Part shown: positions 36,517 through 44,610 of the stretch, piece after piece
Layout of the letters: every line of letters starts with the position of its first letter
Position numbering within the stretch: the stretch's first letter is position 1
Source of the DNA: Halorhodospira halophila
GTDB lineage: Bacteria > Pseudomonadota > Gammaproteobacteria > Nitrococcales > Halorhodospiraceae
Assembly (NCBI RefSeq): GCF_016653405.1
Contig: NZ_NHSN01000002.1
Span: 1-64,000 of the forward strand
DNA length: 64,000 nucleotides
Direction of reading: 5' to 3'
Notes under the pieces: generated by a model
Told to the model about the DNA's origin: nothing
The model's input: the letters and a program-made list of their open reading frames with translations, nothing else
The model's database searches: none
Made by a program: the position numbers and the translations under genes

Positions 36517-38262
36517 ATGACCGAATTCGCATTGAAATCGGCGTCGCTCGATGCGGTCATCCAAGGTGGAGGGCTCCGCCCGTTCTTTCAGCCGATCCTG
36601 GATACCCGCAGCGGCGATATCTTCGGGTATGAAGCCCTGATCCGTGGCCCGGTCTGCACCGACCTGGCCACGCCCGCCGCCCTATTCCAGGCGGCGGCCG
36701 AGCAGGACAGGCTGCTGGAGCTGGACTGGGCGGCACGCCGCGCGTGTATCCAACGGTTCGCGTCGCTGGACCTACCCGGGCTCCTGTTCATCAATGTCAT
36801 GCCCCAGTCCTTGCTCGACCCGACCTTCCAGCAAGGACTTACGCTGCATTTCCTCCATGAGTACGGCGTATCGCCACATCGGGTCATCATCGAACTCACC
36901 GAACAACACCCCATCCACGACTACACGCTGCTCGGCGAGGCTGTCGCTCACTACCGGCGCATGGGCTTCCGCGTGGCGCTGGATGACCTCGGCACCGGCT
37001 ATTCCGGATTGCGCCACTGGTCGGAGTTGAAACCGGATTTCGTCAAGATCGACCGCCACTTCGTGCAGCAGATCGACCATGACGCGGGCAAGCGCCGTTT
37101 CATGGAGTGGCTTCAGGAGGTCGCCGCCGACCTCGACTGCCAGGTCATCGCCGAAGGGGTCGAGACGCAGGGGGAGTATGACTGCCTCTGGGCCCGCAAT
37201 TGGCGCCTGATGCAGGGGTTCTTTTTCGCCCGTCCAAGCGCCGTACCGCCCCGGAAGCTCGATTGCGCCGCCGGATCGAATCGCCGACACACGAGCCCCC
37301 CACGGGGGACCGTCGCCTCGCTCTCCCGACGGTGCGCGACCGTTGCCGCGGAGACTCCGATGGCTGAAGTGGCCCAGCTGCTCCGATGTGCCGAACAGCC
37401 GCCGCGGACCATCGCGGTGACCGAGGGGACAGAGCCGGTCGGCCTGATCCGTACCTCCCGATTCCTGTCCCGATTCGCCAACCCCTACGCCCACTCCCTT
37501 TACGGCAGACGGCCTGCCCGGGCTTTCGCCGATCCTGAGACACGATTCGTCCAGGAGGACACCTCGCTCGAGGACCTCAGCCGGCAGCTCACCGAATGCA
37601 ACGAAACCATCGAGGAAGATTTCATTATCGTGGACACAGCCGGCCGATACGCGGGAACCGCTTCCGCAATCGACCTGCTACGCGAGATCACCAACCTACA
37701 GTTACGCAATGCCCGGCACGCCAACCCGCTAACGGACCTCCCCGGCAACGTCCCCATCAAAGAGGAGCTTGCGCGCCGCCTGGCCACAGAGAGGGCATTC
37801 GTGGTCGTTCACTGCGATATCGATGCCTTCAAGGCGTTCAACGATTACTACGGGTATGCTCAGGGTGATCAACTCATCCAGGCCCTGGCGGACACACTCC
37901 GGCAACAACTGCATGAGCGCGACGACTTCCTCGGACACATCGGGGGCGACGACTTTCTCATGATCCTCGGACCGGAGTCCTGGCAAGCGAAGTGCGAATC
38001 CGTGCTGGCGCGTTTCGCATGGCTGGCGCCGGAGCATTACGACGCCCATGCCCGCGGCCGTGGCGGTATCGAAAGCATCGATCGACAGCAGCGGCGTCGT
38101 TTCTTCCCCATTTGCAGCCTGTCGCTGGCCGTCCTGCCCGTGACGGCGGCGCGCTACAGCCAGCCCCACGAGATCTCCGATACGCTGGCCGAACTCAAGG
38201 CTCAGGCAAAGCGTGAGCCCGGCAACTCGATCTTCGTGGAGCGGCGAACAGCCGCCGAGTGA
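36517..38262 (+). CDS. EAL-CBS-GGDEF cyclic di-GMP enzyme
   Basis: A 581-residue cytoplasmic protein with EAL first (residues about 15-245), a CBS-pair-like middle (about 275-395) and GGDEF last (about 410-575). EAL keeps the key residues (EALIRGP, ELTE, ALDDLGTGYSG, FVKIDRHF, EGVET, QGFFFARP), so phosphodiesterase activity is likely. The GGDEF motif is altered to GGDDF and no RxxD inhibitory site is seen, so cyclase activity is doubtful. It follows the Pho-controlled porin after hairpins and may respond to nucleotide through the CBS part. Pho-linked EAL proteins (RapA) are known elsewhere. Confidence 0.9.
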   Translation: MTEFALKSASLDAVIQGGGLRPFFQPILDTRSGDIFGYEALIRGPVCTDLATPAALFQAAAEQDRLLELDWAARRACIQRFASLDLPGLLFINVMPQSLLDPTFQQGLTLHFLHEYGVSPHRVIIELTEQHPIHDYTLLGEAVAHYRRMGFRVALDDLGTGYSGLRHWSELKPDFVKIDRHFVQQIDHDAGKRRFMEWLQEVAADLDCQVIAEGVETQGEYDCLWARNWRLMQGFFFARPSAVPPRKLDCAAGSNRRHTSPPRGTVASLSRRCATVAAETPMAEVAQLLRCAEQPPRTIAVTEGTEPVGLIRTSRFLSRFANPYAHSLYGRRPARAFADPETRFVQEDTSLEDLSRQLTECNETIEEDFIIVDTAGRYAGTASAIDLLREITNLQLRNARHANPLTDLPGNVPIKEELARRLATERAFVVVHCDIDAFKAFNDYYGYAQGDQLIQALADTLRQQLHERDDFLGHIGGDDFLMILGPESWQAKCESVLARFAWLAPEHYDAHARGRGGIESIDRQQRRRFFPICSLSLAVLPVTAARYSQPHEISDTLAELKAQAKREPGNSIFVERRTAAE

Positions 38263-38347
38263 GCCAGGCCTCGAATGAGGAAGGAGACGTAAGCGCGCCC
38301 GGTCACAGCCCCTCCCCCTTGAGCAAGGCGCCCGGGTCCCCCCAGCA

Positions 38348-40252
38348 CTACTCGTCCGCCGCAGGCTGCGGCGCCGGCTGATTCTGCACAATGCCGAGCG
38401 CCCGCAACCGAGGGGTCTTCTTGCGCTGGTGCTGCTGCATTCGATGGAGGATACCGTCGAGCGTGCGCAGGGCCGTCACGATGTAGGGCCCCTTGTTCAG
38501 CATCACGCACTCGGCGCGGCCGGACATCGCCGCATCGGTCAGTTCCGGGCGCGAGGCAATGCCTTTCTTGGCCAGGCTCTCCAGGACCTGCGTGGCCCAG
38601 ATCACCGGCACGTGGGCAGCCTCGCAGAGCCAGAGCAGTTCCTCCTGAACCTCTGCAAGACGCTCGCCGCCGATCTCCACGGCGAGATCCCCCCTGGCGA
38701 TCATCACGCCCAGATCGAAGCGCCCCATCCCGCCGAGCAGGATGTCCGGTAGGTTCTGCACGCCGCGTTGGGTCTCGATCTTGGCGATGACACCCAGGTC
38801 CACGGCGCCGCGCCGGGCCAGCGCCGCCCCCAGGGCTTCCAGATCCGAGCGGGACTCCGTAAAGGAAAGAGCCACCGTGTCCGCGAGCTCGGCGACGAAA
38901 TCCAGATCCTGCTCATCCTGCGCGCTCAGCGCCGGCAGACCCAGATCGAGCCCTGGAAAGTTCAGGCCCTTGTCTTCATGCAGCACGGCACCCTGCGGAC
39001 GGCTCCGCGTAATGCGCAACCGGGCGCCGTGGGCGTCGACACACTCCACCTCGGCACCGATCTTGCCGTCGTCGATCCACACCGCCTGGCCAGGGCCGAG
39101 CTGGTCGATCACCTGCGGGTGCGAGCACGCGATGCGCGCGGGCACAACCATCCCCCCGTCCTCGTCCCGCCGCCCGGGGGTTCCCGGCTCGAGCCGACGC
39201 AGGAGCACCAGGGTGTCCCCTTCAAAAAGGCGGATTTCCATCTGCGCTTCCGCAAATCCCCCGCACCGGAGGCCGCGAATCACGGTCTGCCACTTACCAG
39301 CGCCCCGCCGTTGGAGGGCAAAGCGGGTCCTGGGCGTCACGTAAGCCGTGCTCCCGATATCCGCCCGAAAGCCGCCCGGGATCGCCTCGCGGACCGCCAG
39401 CAGGCGACTGGATTTCCGGGCATCCCGAAAGCGCAGACGGTCCCCGACCCTCATACTGGCCAGAGTTTCACTGTCCAGGCAGAGACGGGGGACACCGCCC
39501 CGGCCGGTGTCACCGATCTGCTCAGGGTGCACCAGATCGACCTGTGCGCGTCGAACGGTCCGGCCGTAGGCATCCCGCATTGGTTTCAGCCGAACCACTG
39601 GAGTTCGCGGGGCAACAGGGCCGGTGCGCACCTTATGGCCAGCCAAGTCCATGTGGACCCGACAGGAACGCCCGGTACGGGCCTCGGCGTCCCGCACATG
39701 CCGAGCCATGCGGCGCCACATGGCCGGATCGTCGTGGGCGCAGTTGATTCGCGCCATATCCATCCCGGAAGCGACCAACGAGCGCACCAGATCCGGATCA
39801 TCGGCGGCGGCGGATGGCAGGGTCACCATGACACGGCTGTCACGGCCTTCCGGCACCGGACCGAGCAGATCGGCTGCATGCGTCGCCAGGCGGAGGTGGG
39901 CCTGCTCGAAAGTCGGTCCACCCCGCCTTCGTTGCGTCACCCGCCCGACCCGGGCACCCAGGGCCTCAATGACCTCATTCAAGCCCGCGAGTACATGGGG
40001 TTCGTGACGCCCCAGCGACGAAAGCCCGAAGCGGGCCAGGGAGCGCTGCACACTGCGCAGATCGCGGTTGCGCAATGCCAGGTAGTGGGCGAAGTTTTCG
40101 GCGCTGGTGGTGACCCCATCCGGGAAGGCGTCCTCGTAGCGACGCAGCCAACGCTCTGCGCCCTCCTCGATGTCCCAGCGCAGCGCCTCCAGGACGTCCA
40201 GCAAAGCCTCCGGCTGCCAGACAGAACCGTCGAATCCGGTTTTCTCGTTCAT
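38348..40252 (-). CDS. Atypical pyruvate kinase-like protein under a Pho box
   Basis: A 634-residue protein, longer than usual pyruvate kinase (about 470-500). Residues 1-about 138 are a helical extension of unknown function. A pyruvate kinase barrel follows from about 139 (MARINCAHDD replaces the usual RlNfSHG), with a large inserted B-type domain and then the catalytic Lys strand VIAKIETQRG, the metal loop MIARGDLAVEI and ATQVLESLAKKGIASRPELTDAAMSG. The C-terminal allosteric domain is missing. Key catalytic residues appear intact, so PEP to pyruvate conversion is possible, without the usual effector control. It has a near-consensus three-site PhoB array 27 bases upstream. Confidence 0.85.
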   Translation of the reverse strand: MNEKTGFDGSVWQPEALLDVLEALRWDIEEGAERWLRRYEDAFPDGVTTSAENFAHYLALRNRDLRSVQRSLARFGLSSLGRHEPHVLAGLNEVIEALGARVGRVTQRRRGGPTFEQAHLRLATHAADLLGPVPEGRDSRVMVTLPSAAADDPDLVRSLVASGMDMARINCAHDDPAMWRRMARHVRDAEARTGRSCRVHMDLAGHKVRTGPVAPRTPVVRLKPMRDAYGRTVRRAQVDLVHPEQIGDTGRGGVPRLCLDSETLASMRVGDRLRFRDARKSSRLLAVREAIPGGFRADIGSTAYVTPRTRFALQRRGAGKWQTVIRGLRCGGFAEAQMEIRLFEGDTLVLLRRLEPGTPGRRDEDGGMVVPARIACSHPQVIDQLGPGQAVWIDDGKIGAEVECVDAHGARLRITRSRPQGAVLHEDKGLNFPGLDLGLPALSAQDEQDLDFVAELADTVALSFTESRSDLEALGAALARRGAVDLGVIAKIETQRGVQNLPDILLGGMGRFDLGVMIARGDLAVEIGGERLAEVQEELLWLCEAAHVPVIWATQVLESLAKKGIASRPELTDAAMSGRAECVMLNKGPYIVTALRTLDGILHRMQQHQRKKTPRLRALGIVQNQPAPQPAADE

Positions 40253-40262
40253 AGCGCCACCG

Positions 40263-40307
40263 AGGCTAACCCCGCGCGGTGACAGCCGCGTGACAGGCCG
40301 GTGACGT
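40263..40307 (-). promoter_or_regulatory. Near-consensus PhoB promoter for the pyruvate kinase-like gene
   Basis: On the minus strand ACGTCAC (40307-40301), CTGTCAC (40296-40290) and CTGTCAC (40285-40279) repeat at 11-base pitch; TAGCCT (40268-40263) begins exactly 10 bases after the last. Transcription would begin near 40256, only a few bases before the ATG at 40252. Confidence 0.87.
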
Positions 40308-40377
40308 CCCGGACATCGTCCCACCGCTGGTGCTGCTCCTGAACCGGTCCCCGGTGCCATCGCTAGCCGCAGCCCGT

Positions 40378-40433
40378 GTGTCATCCGAACGTCATCGGCA
40401 TTTCAAAGGCCTGTAAGCGGCATTGCATACGGT
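40378..40433 (+). promoter_or_regulatory. PhoB-type promoter for the phnDCE-like operon
   Basis: GTGTCAT (40378-40384), ACGTCAT (40389-40395), ATTTCAA (40400-40406) and CTGTAAG (40411-40417) are at 11-base pitch; TACGGT (40428-40433) begins exactly 10 bases later. The leader before phnD is about 65 bases. Confidence 0.83.
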
Positions 40434-40505
40434 GCACCGCGAGTCACGACGGGACCACGGGACGGGCCGTCTTGAGTCCCCTACGGCAACCACCAGGAGT
40501 GATCG

Positions 40506-41405
40506 ATGAGACCTACGAGCCAAGCCCTCAGCACCGTGACCGCCGTCGCCCTGCTCAGCGCCGGCATGACGGCCGCCCACGCCGACGTGGCCGAACAGTG
40601 TCCGAGCACCCTGCGCCTGGCCGATACCGGCATCGAGGGTGCCGAAGAGCTGCGCCGCGCTTTCGGTCCCTTTGCGGAGCAATTCAGCGAGATCACCGGC
40701 GTCAACATGGAGTTCTTCGCCGTCAGCAACCGCACCGCGGCCGCCAACGCCTTGCGCTACGACTCCATTGATCTGGCCCTGGCCGGCCCCTCCGAGTACG
40801 TCGTCATGAGCAGTGAAGCAGACATCGATGTCGCCTTCGGCCTTGAGCGCGACGCCTACGGGGCCAAGATTGTCGCCAACGCCAATTTGGGCGCCGAGGA
40901 CATCGAGGATCTGCGGGGCACGACCCTGGCCTTCGGCGATGTCGGCTCGACGACCAACCACATCACCCAGGGTTGGATGATCGAAGACGCCGGCCTTTCG
41001 TTGGATCGTGACCTCGACACCGTCCACGCCGGCGATGCCCGCATCCAGGCTCTGGTCAACGGCGACGTGGACGCCGCCGCTCTCGGCTATCGCGACCTGG
41101 ATCTGATCCCGGAGTACGACGCGGACTTCGATTACGACGTGGTAGCCGACAGCGGCACCATGCCCAGGGACCCGATGGTCGCCCGCGCCGAGCTCGGTGA
41201 AGGTTGCATCGCCGCTATTCGGGATACCGTCCAGGAGCACGAGGAGGAGCTCTTCTCGGCCTTCGTCGAGCCGGGCAAGGATGAGGGCTTCAACGAGGCC
41301 CAGGAGCGGGCGAAGTACCTCGGCGCCCGGTTCGTCTACGACATCTCGGACGACGAATACGACATGGTCCGGGAGGCGTACGACTACCTCGGATTCGACC
41401 TTTAA
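40506..41405 (+). CDS. phnD: Phosphonate/phosphite-type periplasmic binding protein
   Basis: A 299-residue exported protein with a signal peptide (residues 1-about 26, ending AHA). The mature part matches PhnD-like binding proteins (LAGPSEYVVM; FGDVGSTTNHITQGWMIEDAGL; HAGDARIQALVNGDVDAAALGY). It captures a phosphonate, phosphite or related anion for PhnCE. Driven by a four-site PhoB-type promoter. No C-P lyase (phnG-M) or phosphite dehydrogenase gene is in the window, so how the substrate is used is not seen. GGAG ribosome site. Confidence 0.88.
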   Translation: MRPTSQALSTVTAVALLSAGMTAAHADVAEQCPSTLRLADTGIEGAEELRRAFGPFAEQFSEITGVNMEFFAVSNRTAAANALRYDSIDLALAGPSEYVVMSSEADIDVAFGLERDAYGAKIVANANLGAEDIEDLRGTTLAFGDVGSTTNHITQGWMIEDAGLSLDRDLDTVHAGDARIQALVNGDVDAAALGYRDLDLIPEYDADFDYDVVADSGTMPRDPMVARAELGEGCIAAIRDTVQEHEEELFSAFVEPGKDEGFNEAQERAKYLGARFVYDISDDEYDMVREAYDYLGFDL

Positions 41406-41484
41406 CCCCTTGCCATCAGCGGGACAAGCCCGACCCCGGCAGCATGACCCGCTACCGGGGTCCCATTCATTGAGGTAGGCGGAT

Positions 41485-42276
41485 ATGGCCATCATCGAGT
41501 GCAACGACCTGCACAAGAGTTACGAAAAGCTTCGGGTACTGCGCGGGATCGACTTCCGCATGGAAGCCGGCGAGGGTGTCGTTCTCCTCGGTGCCAATGG
41601 ATGCGGGAAATCGACCCTAATGAGGTGCATCAGCGGGCTGGAACGACCGCAACAAGGCGGCGTCCGTGTACTGGGTACGGATCTGGCCCAGTCCGGGCGC
41701 CGCTCACTGCGAGAGGCGCGCACCCGCATCGGTATGGTGTTCCAGAAGTTCAATCTGGTGCAGAACCTGAGCGTCTTTCAGAACGTCCTTTACGGGGCCA
41801 GCGGCCGCCACCGCAGTTTCTGGTCCGTCACGGCCCCCTTCGCGGCGGCCGAGGAACGGGACTACGCCATGCACTGCCTGGAGCGGGTCAACCTCGCCGA
41901 TCGTGCTGGCCAGCGCGCCGACCAGCTCTCCGGCGGACAGCAGCAGCGGGTGGCCATCGCCCGTACGCTGATGCAGCAACCCACCGTCGTCCTCGCCGAC
42001 GAGCCGGTTGCGAGTCTCGATCCGCGCTCGGCCCGCGAGGTCATGGAGCTGCTCTGGGGGATCGTCCGAGAGGAGCGACTCAGCCTGCTCTGCTGCCTAC
42101 ATCAACTCGACTTTGCCGAAGAGTTCGGTGAACGGGCCCTCGGCATGAAGGCTGGCCGAATCGTGCTCGACCGCCCCATGGCGGACATCCGCCGCGCTGA
42201 GCTTGACGCCCTCTACGAGGGCGCCGTGCGCGTCGATGAGGCGGAGACGAAACCCCGGCTCGCCGTCGCTTCCTGA
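41485..42276 (+). CDS. phnC: Phosphonate-type ABC importer ATPase
   Basis: A 263-residue ATPase with Walker A GANGCGKST, PhnC-typical MVFQKFNLVQNLSVFQNVLYG, signature [15 protein letters not shown] and Walker B VVLADEPVASLDP. It energises the PhnDE importer. Located 79 bases after phnD and 54 before phnE, all in one direction. Confidence 0.93.
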   Translation: MAIIECNDLHKSYEKLRVLRGIDFRMEAGEGVVLLGANGCGKSTLMRCISGLERPQQGGVRVLGTDLAQSGRRSLREARTRIGMVFQKFNLVQNLSVFQNVLYGASGRHRSFWSVTAPFAAAEERDYAMHCLERVNLADRAGQRADQLSGGQQQRVAIARTLMQQPTVVLADEPVASLDPRSAREVMELLWGIVREERLSLLCCLHQLDFAEEFGERALGMKAGRIVLDRPMADIRRAELDALYEGAVRVDEAETKPRLAVAS

Positions 42277-42330
42277 GCCGGACCGCCCTACGTCAAACAC
42301 CGCACCAATCCGTCTTCGAAGAGGTCAGCG

Positions 42331-43134
42331 ATGACTAGCCACGAGCCCCGCTCGACGGCCACGCCGGAGCGTTTCCAGCGGCCGTCGGTCTTTACCTGGG
42401 TGGTACTCGTCGGGTTCCTGGCATTCCTCATCCAGGGACTGAGCACGATCGACACAACCTTCGAGCGGCTTCTGCAAGGCATGGGCAACCTGGGCGATTT
42501 CTTCGCCCGTGCAGTACCACCTGATTTCAGCCGCTTCGACAGCATCGCCGGGGCGATGCTGGAGACCCTCAACATGGCGGTGGTCGGCGTCACCGCAGGC
42601 GTCATCCTGAGCGTGCCCATGGCGCTGCTCTGCTCCCGCAACACCACACCGCACTGGAGCATCGCGTGGATTTCCCGGGGCGTCGTGGCCACCCTACGGA
42701 CGGTCCCCGAACTCGTCTGGGCGCTGATCTTCGTAGCGGCCGTTGGCCTGGGGCCTCTGGCCGGCATCCTGGCCATCGTCATGGACACCATCGGCTTCGC
42801 GGCGCGGTTCTTTTCAGAACGCATCGAGGAGATCCCCAAGGGGCCCTCCGAGGCACTCGCCTCCACCGGCGCAAGCCGAACAGGGACGATCATCGGCGCC
42901 ATCCTCCCGGAAGCGAGCGCGTCGATGACGGCCACCAGCCTCTACAGCATCGAGAAAGGGATTCGCTCGGCCATCGTTCTGGGACTGGTCGGCGCCGGCG
43001 GGATTGGGGTGGAACTGAGCACCGCCATGAGCATGTTCAACTACGACGCCGCACTGGCGATCATCATCGTGATCCTGCTGGTGGTCATCGGCGTCGAGCA
43101 GGTCTCTTCGGCGATTCGACAGCGGCTTCTCTAG
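42331..43134 (+). CDS. phnE: Phosphonate-type ABC importer permease
   Basis: A 267-residue permease with six membrane segments and the PhnE EAA loop (GPSEALASTGASRTGTIIGAILPEA). It forms the channel for phosphonate or phosphite. A 25-residue hydrophilic N-terminus precedes the first segment. Last gene of the phnDCE-like operon, followed by a strong hairpin. Confidence 0.93.
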   Translation: MTSHEPRSTATPERFQRPSVFTWVVLVGFLAFLIQGLSTIDTTFERLLQGMGNLGDFFARAVPPDFSRFDSIAGAMLETLNMAVVGVTAGVILSVPMALLCSRNTTPHWSIAWISRGVVATLRTVPELVWALIFVAAVGLGPLAGILAIVMDTIGFAARFFSERIEEIPKGPSEALASTGASRTGTIIGAILPEASASMTATSLYSIEKGIRSAIVLGLVGAGGIGVELSTAMSMFNYDAALAIIIVILLVVIGVEQVSSAIRQRLL

Positions 43135-43152
43135 CCGTCGGCACGCTGCGTT

Positions 43153-43178
43153 CCCTGCGCAGCCTGTGCTGCGCAGGG
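43153..43178. terminator. Perfect 11-base hairpin after phnE
   Basis: CCCTGCGCAGC (43153-43163) and GCTGCGCAGGG (43168-43178) pair exactly around CTGT, 18 bases past the phnE stop and ahead of the convergent CBS gene's end. No T-run. Confidence 0.65.
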
Positions 43179-43220
43179 GACAGGCCCTTCGGACAGAGTC
43201 AAACGGGAGCGGCTCGCGAT

Positions 43221-43727
43221 CTACGCGATCGTGGCCGCGCGACGCAGCAGGTCGATGGTGGTCACGATGCCGACGTAGCGTCCCTCTTCATCAACGACCA
43301 GGCACTCGTCCCCGGCCGAGGGCAGCCCTTCCCGGAAACGGCCGAGCATAAGGCGCCAGGGCTCCTCGGCGCGCCAGATGGCGCGTGGCGGTCGGGACAG
43401 CTCATAGACGCGACTCGGCCGTTTCACCGTCACCCAACCGTCGTTCTGGCGCACCCACGCGGTCAGTTCGTCCCGCCGCAGGATGCCAACCGGGAGCCCG
43501 CACTCATCAATGACCGGCAGACTACGCAACCCGTACCAGTACCCGGCCGATAGAGGGACCGCAACCAACGGGGCAGTGGCCGCGATGGCCGGCACCCGCC
43601 GGGCGAGTTCACCCAGCGTTGCGGGATGGCCTGCCATAGCCGGTGCCGGTTCGCGGATTCCCCCTGGGTCGGACGTCAGCGCGGAGACCGGGGCACGGTC
43701 CGGGGAACTTTCCAGGGACATCATCAT
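43221..43727 (-). CDS. Stand-alone CBS-type protein related to the EAL-CBS-GGDEF middle domain
   Basis: A 168-residue protein convergent with phnE. Its parts (SLPVIDECGLPVGILRRDEL ... PSRVYELSRPPRAIWRAEEP ... LVVDEEGRYVGIVTTIDLLRR) line up with the middle region of the EAL-CBS-GGDEF protein at 36.5 kb (TEPVGLIRTSRF ... RRPARAFADPETRF ... IIVDTAGRYAGTASAIDLLRE). It thus looks like the same nucleotide-binding module without the c-di-GMP domains. GGAGGT ribosome site fixes the start at 43727, the first of three ATGs. Ligand unknown. Confidence 0.82.
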   Translation of the reverse strand: MMMSLESSPDRAPVSALTSDPGGIREPAPAMAGHPATLGELARRVPAIAATAPLVAVPLSAGYWYGLRSLPVIDECGLPVGILRRDELTAWVRQNDGWVTVKRPSRVYELSRPPRAIWRAEEPWRLMLGRFREGLPSAGDECLVVDEEGRYVGIVTTIDLLRRAATIA

Positions 43728-43911
43728 AGCGGCACCTCCATTGCGGTCAGAAACTGTCGAGGAGGCTACCCGCCAATGTTGTCCGGAACGTGAATGTCGC
43801 GCGACTTTTGCGTTGCGCTTATCGACTTCACGACGGTAGCCAAGCACATCCGGCGTACTTAGCATCCTCCGTTCAGGCTGCCGACCCACATACAGACTCC
43901 GAGGACTATCG

Positions 43912-44535
43912 ATGGCTGACGCCCCCGCGCTACCCGGTCGCTGGCACACCCTCGCCAGCGTCTTTTTCCGGCCACGCCGGATCCTGGAGGAGTGGCACGA
44001 CGCCGATCCGGACGTGCCGTGGATCCTGGCGCGGCTGACGGTACCGTTGTTGCTGGCCAGCGTGCTCGGGGCCGGGATCGCCCACGCCCTGATCCCCAGC
44101 GGGTTCCCGCCAGAGACCCGCCCCGACCCCATCGGTTTCGGCATCTACAGCGCCCTGACCCAGTTTGTCGGCGTCATCGCCCTGGCGGCCGCAGCGCACT
44201 ATCTTTGCGACCTATTCCAGGGCTATTCGGACTTCCGGCGTCCACTGACCGCGGTCTCCGTGGCTCTGATCCCCGCCTGGGTAGGCAACGTGGTGGCTGC
44301 CCTGCCCTGGCCGGTGGGGCCACACCTGGCCCTGTTGCTGATCCTCTACAGCCTGGGGCTGCTTTACGCCGCCTTTGCCGTCATCGCCGGGGTGCGCAAG
44401 GGCAACCGCCTGGGCCACTACCTGGCCGCGCTTGGCGCCGCCCTGCTGGTGACGTTTGCCTTCGGCTGGCAAGCCATGAGCCTGATCCCCGGGGCTGCAC
44501 CGGAAGTTCGCCTGGGTACCACCTGGTTGATCTAG
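43912..44535 (+). CDS. Yip1-domain family membrane protein
   Basis: A 207-residue protein with a short cytoplasmic lead (residues 1-about 38, with FFRPRRILEEW, a Yip1-family start) and five membrane segments. Bacterial Yip1-domain proteins have no firm role; membrane trafficking of the eukaryotic kind is not implied. It stands alone ahead of the peroxiredoxin gene. Confidence 0.78.
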   Translation: MADAPALPGRWHTLASVFFRPRRILEEWHDADPDVPWILARLTVPLLLASVLGAGIAHALIPSGFPPETRPDPIGFGIYSALTQFVGVIALAAAAHYLCDLFQGYSDFRRPLTAVSVALIPAWVGNVVAALPWPVGPHLALLLILYSLGLLYAAFAVIAGVRKGNRLGHYLAALGAALLVTFAFGWQAMSLIPGAAPEVRLGTTWLI

Positions 44536-44610
44536 CGACGGGCTGCAACCCTGGCCTGGTGACGCTATCCTCCGTGCAAGAGCCCGGTGCCGCCCACGGA
44601 GAATACGCCC

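Noticed and set aside
38768-40282. Long open frame opposite the pyruvate kinase-like gene
   Set aside because: Low-complexity His/Arg/Pro-rich product with no domain; it also runs through the Pho array on the opposite strand.
43728-43911. Possible Pho sites before the CBS and Yip1-like genes
   Set aside because: Single TTCAC-like words occur, but no second site at 11-base pitch, so no array.
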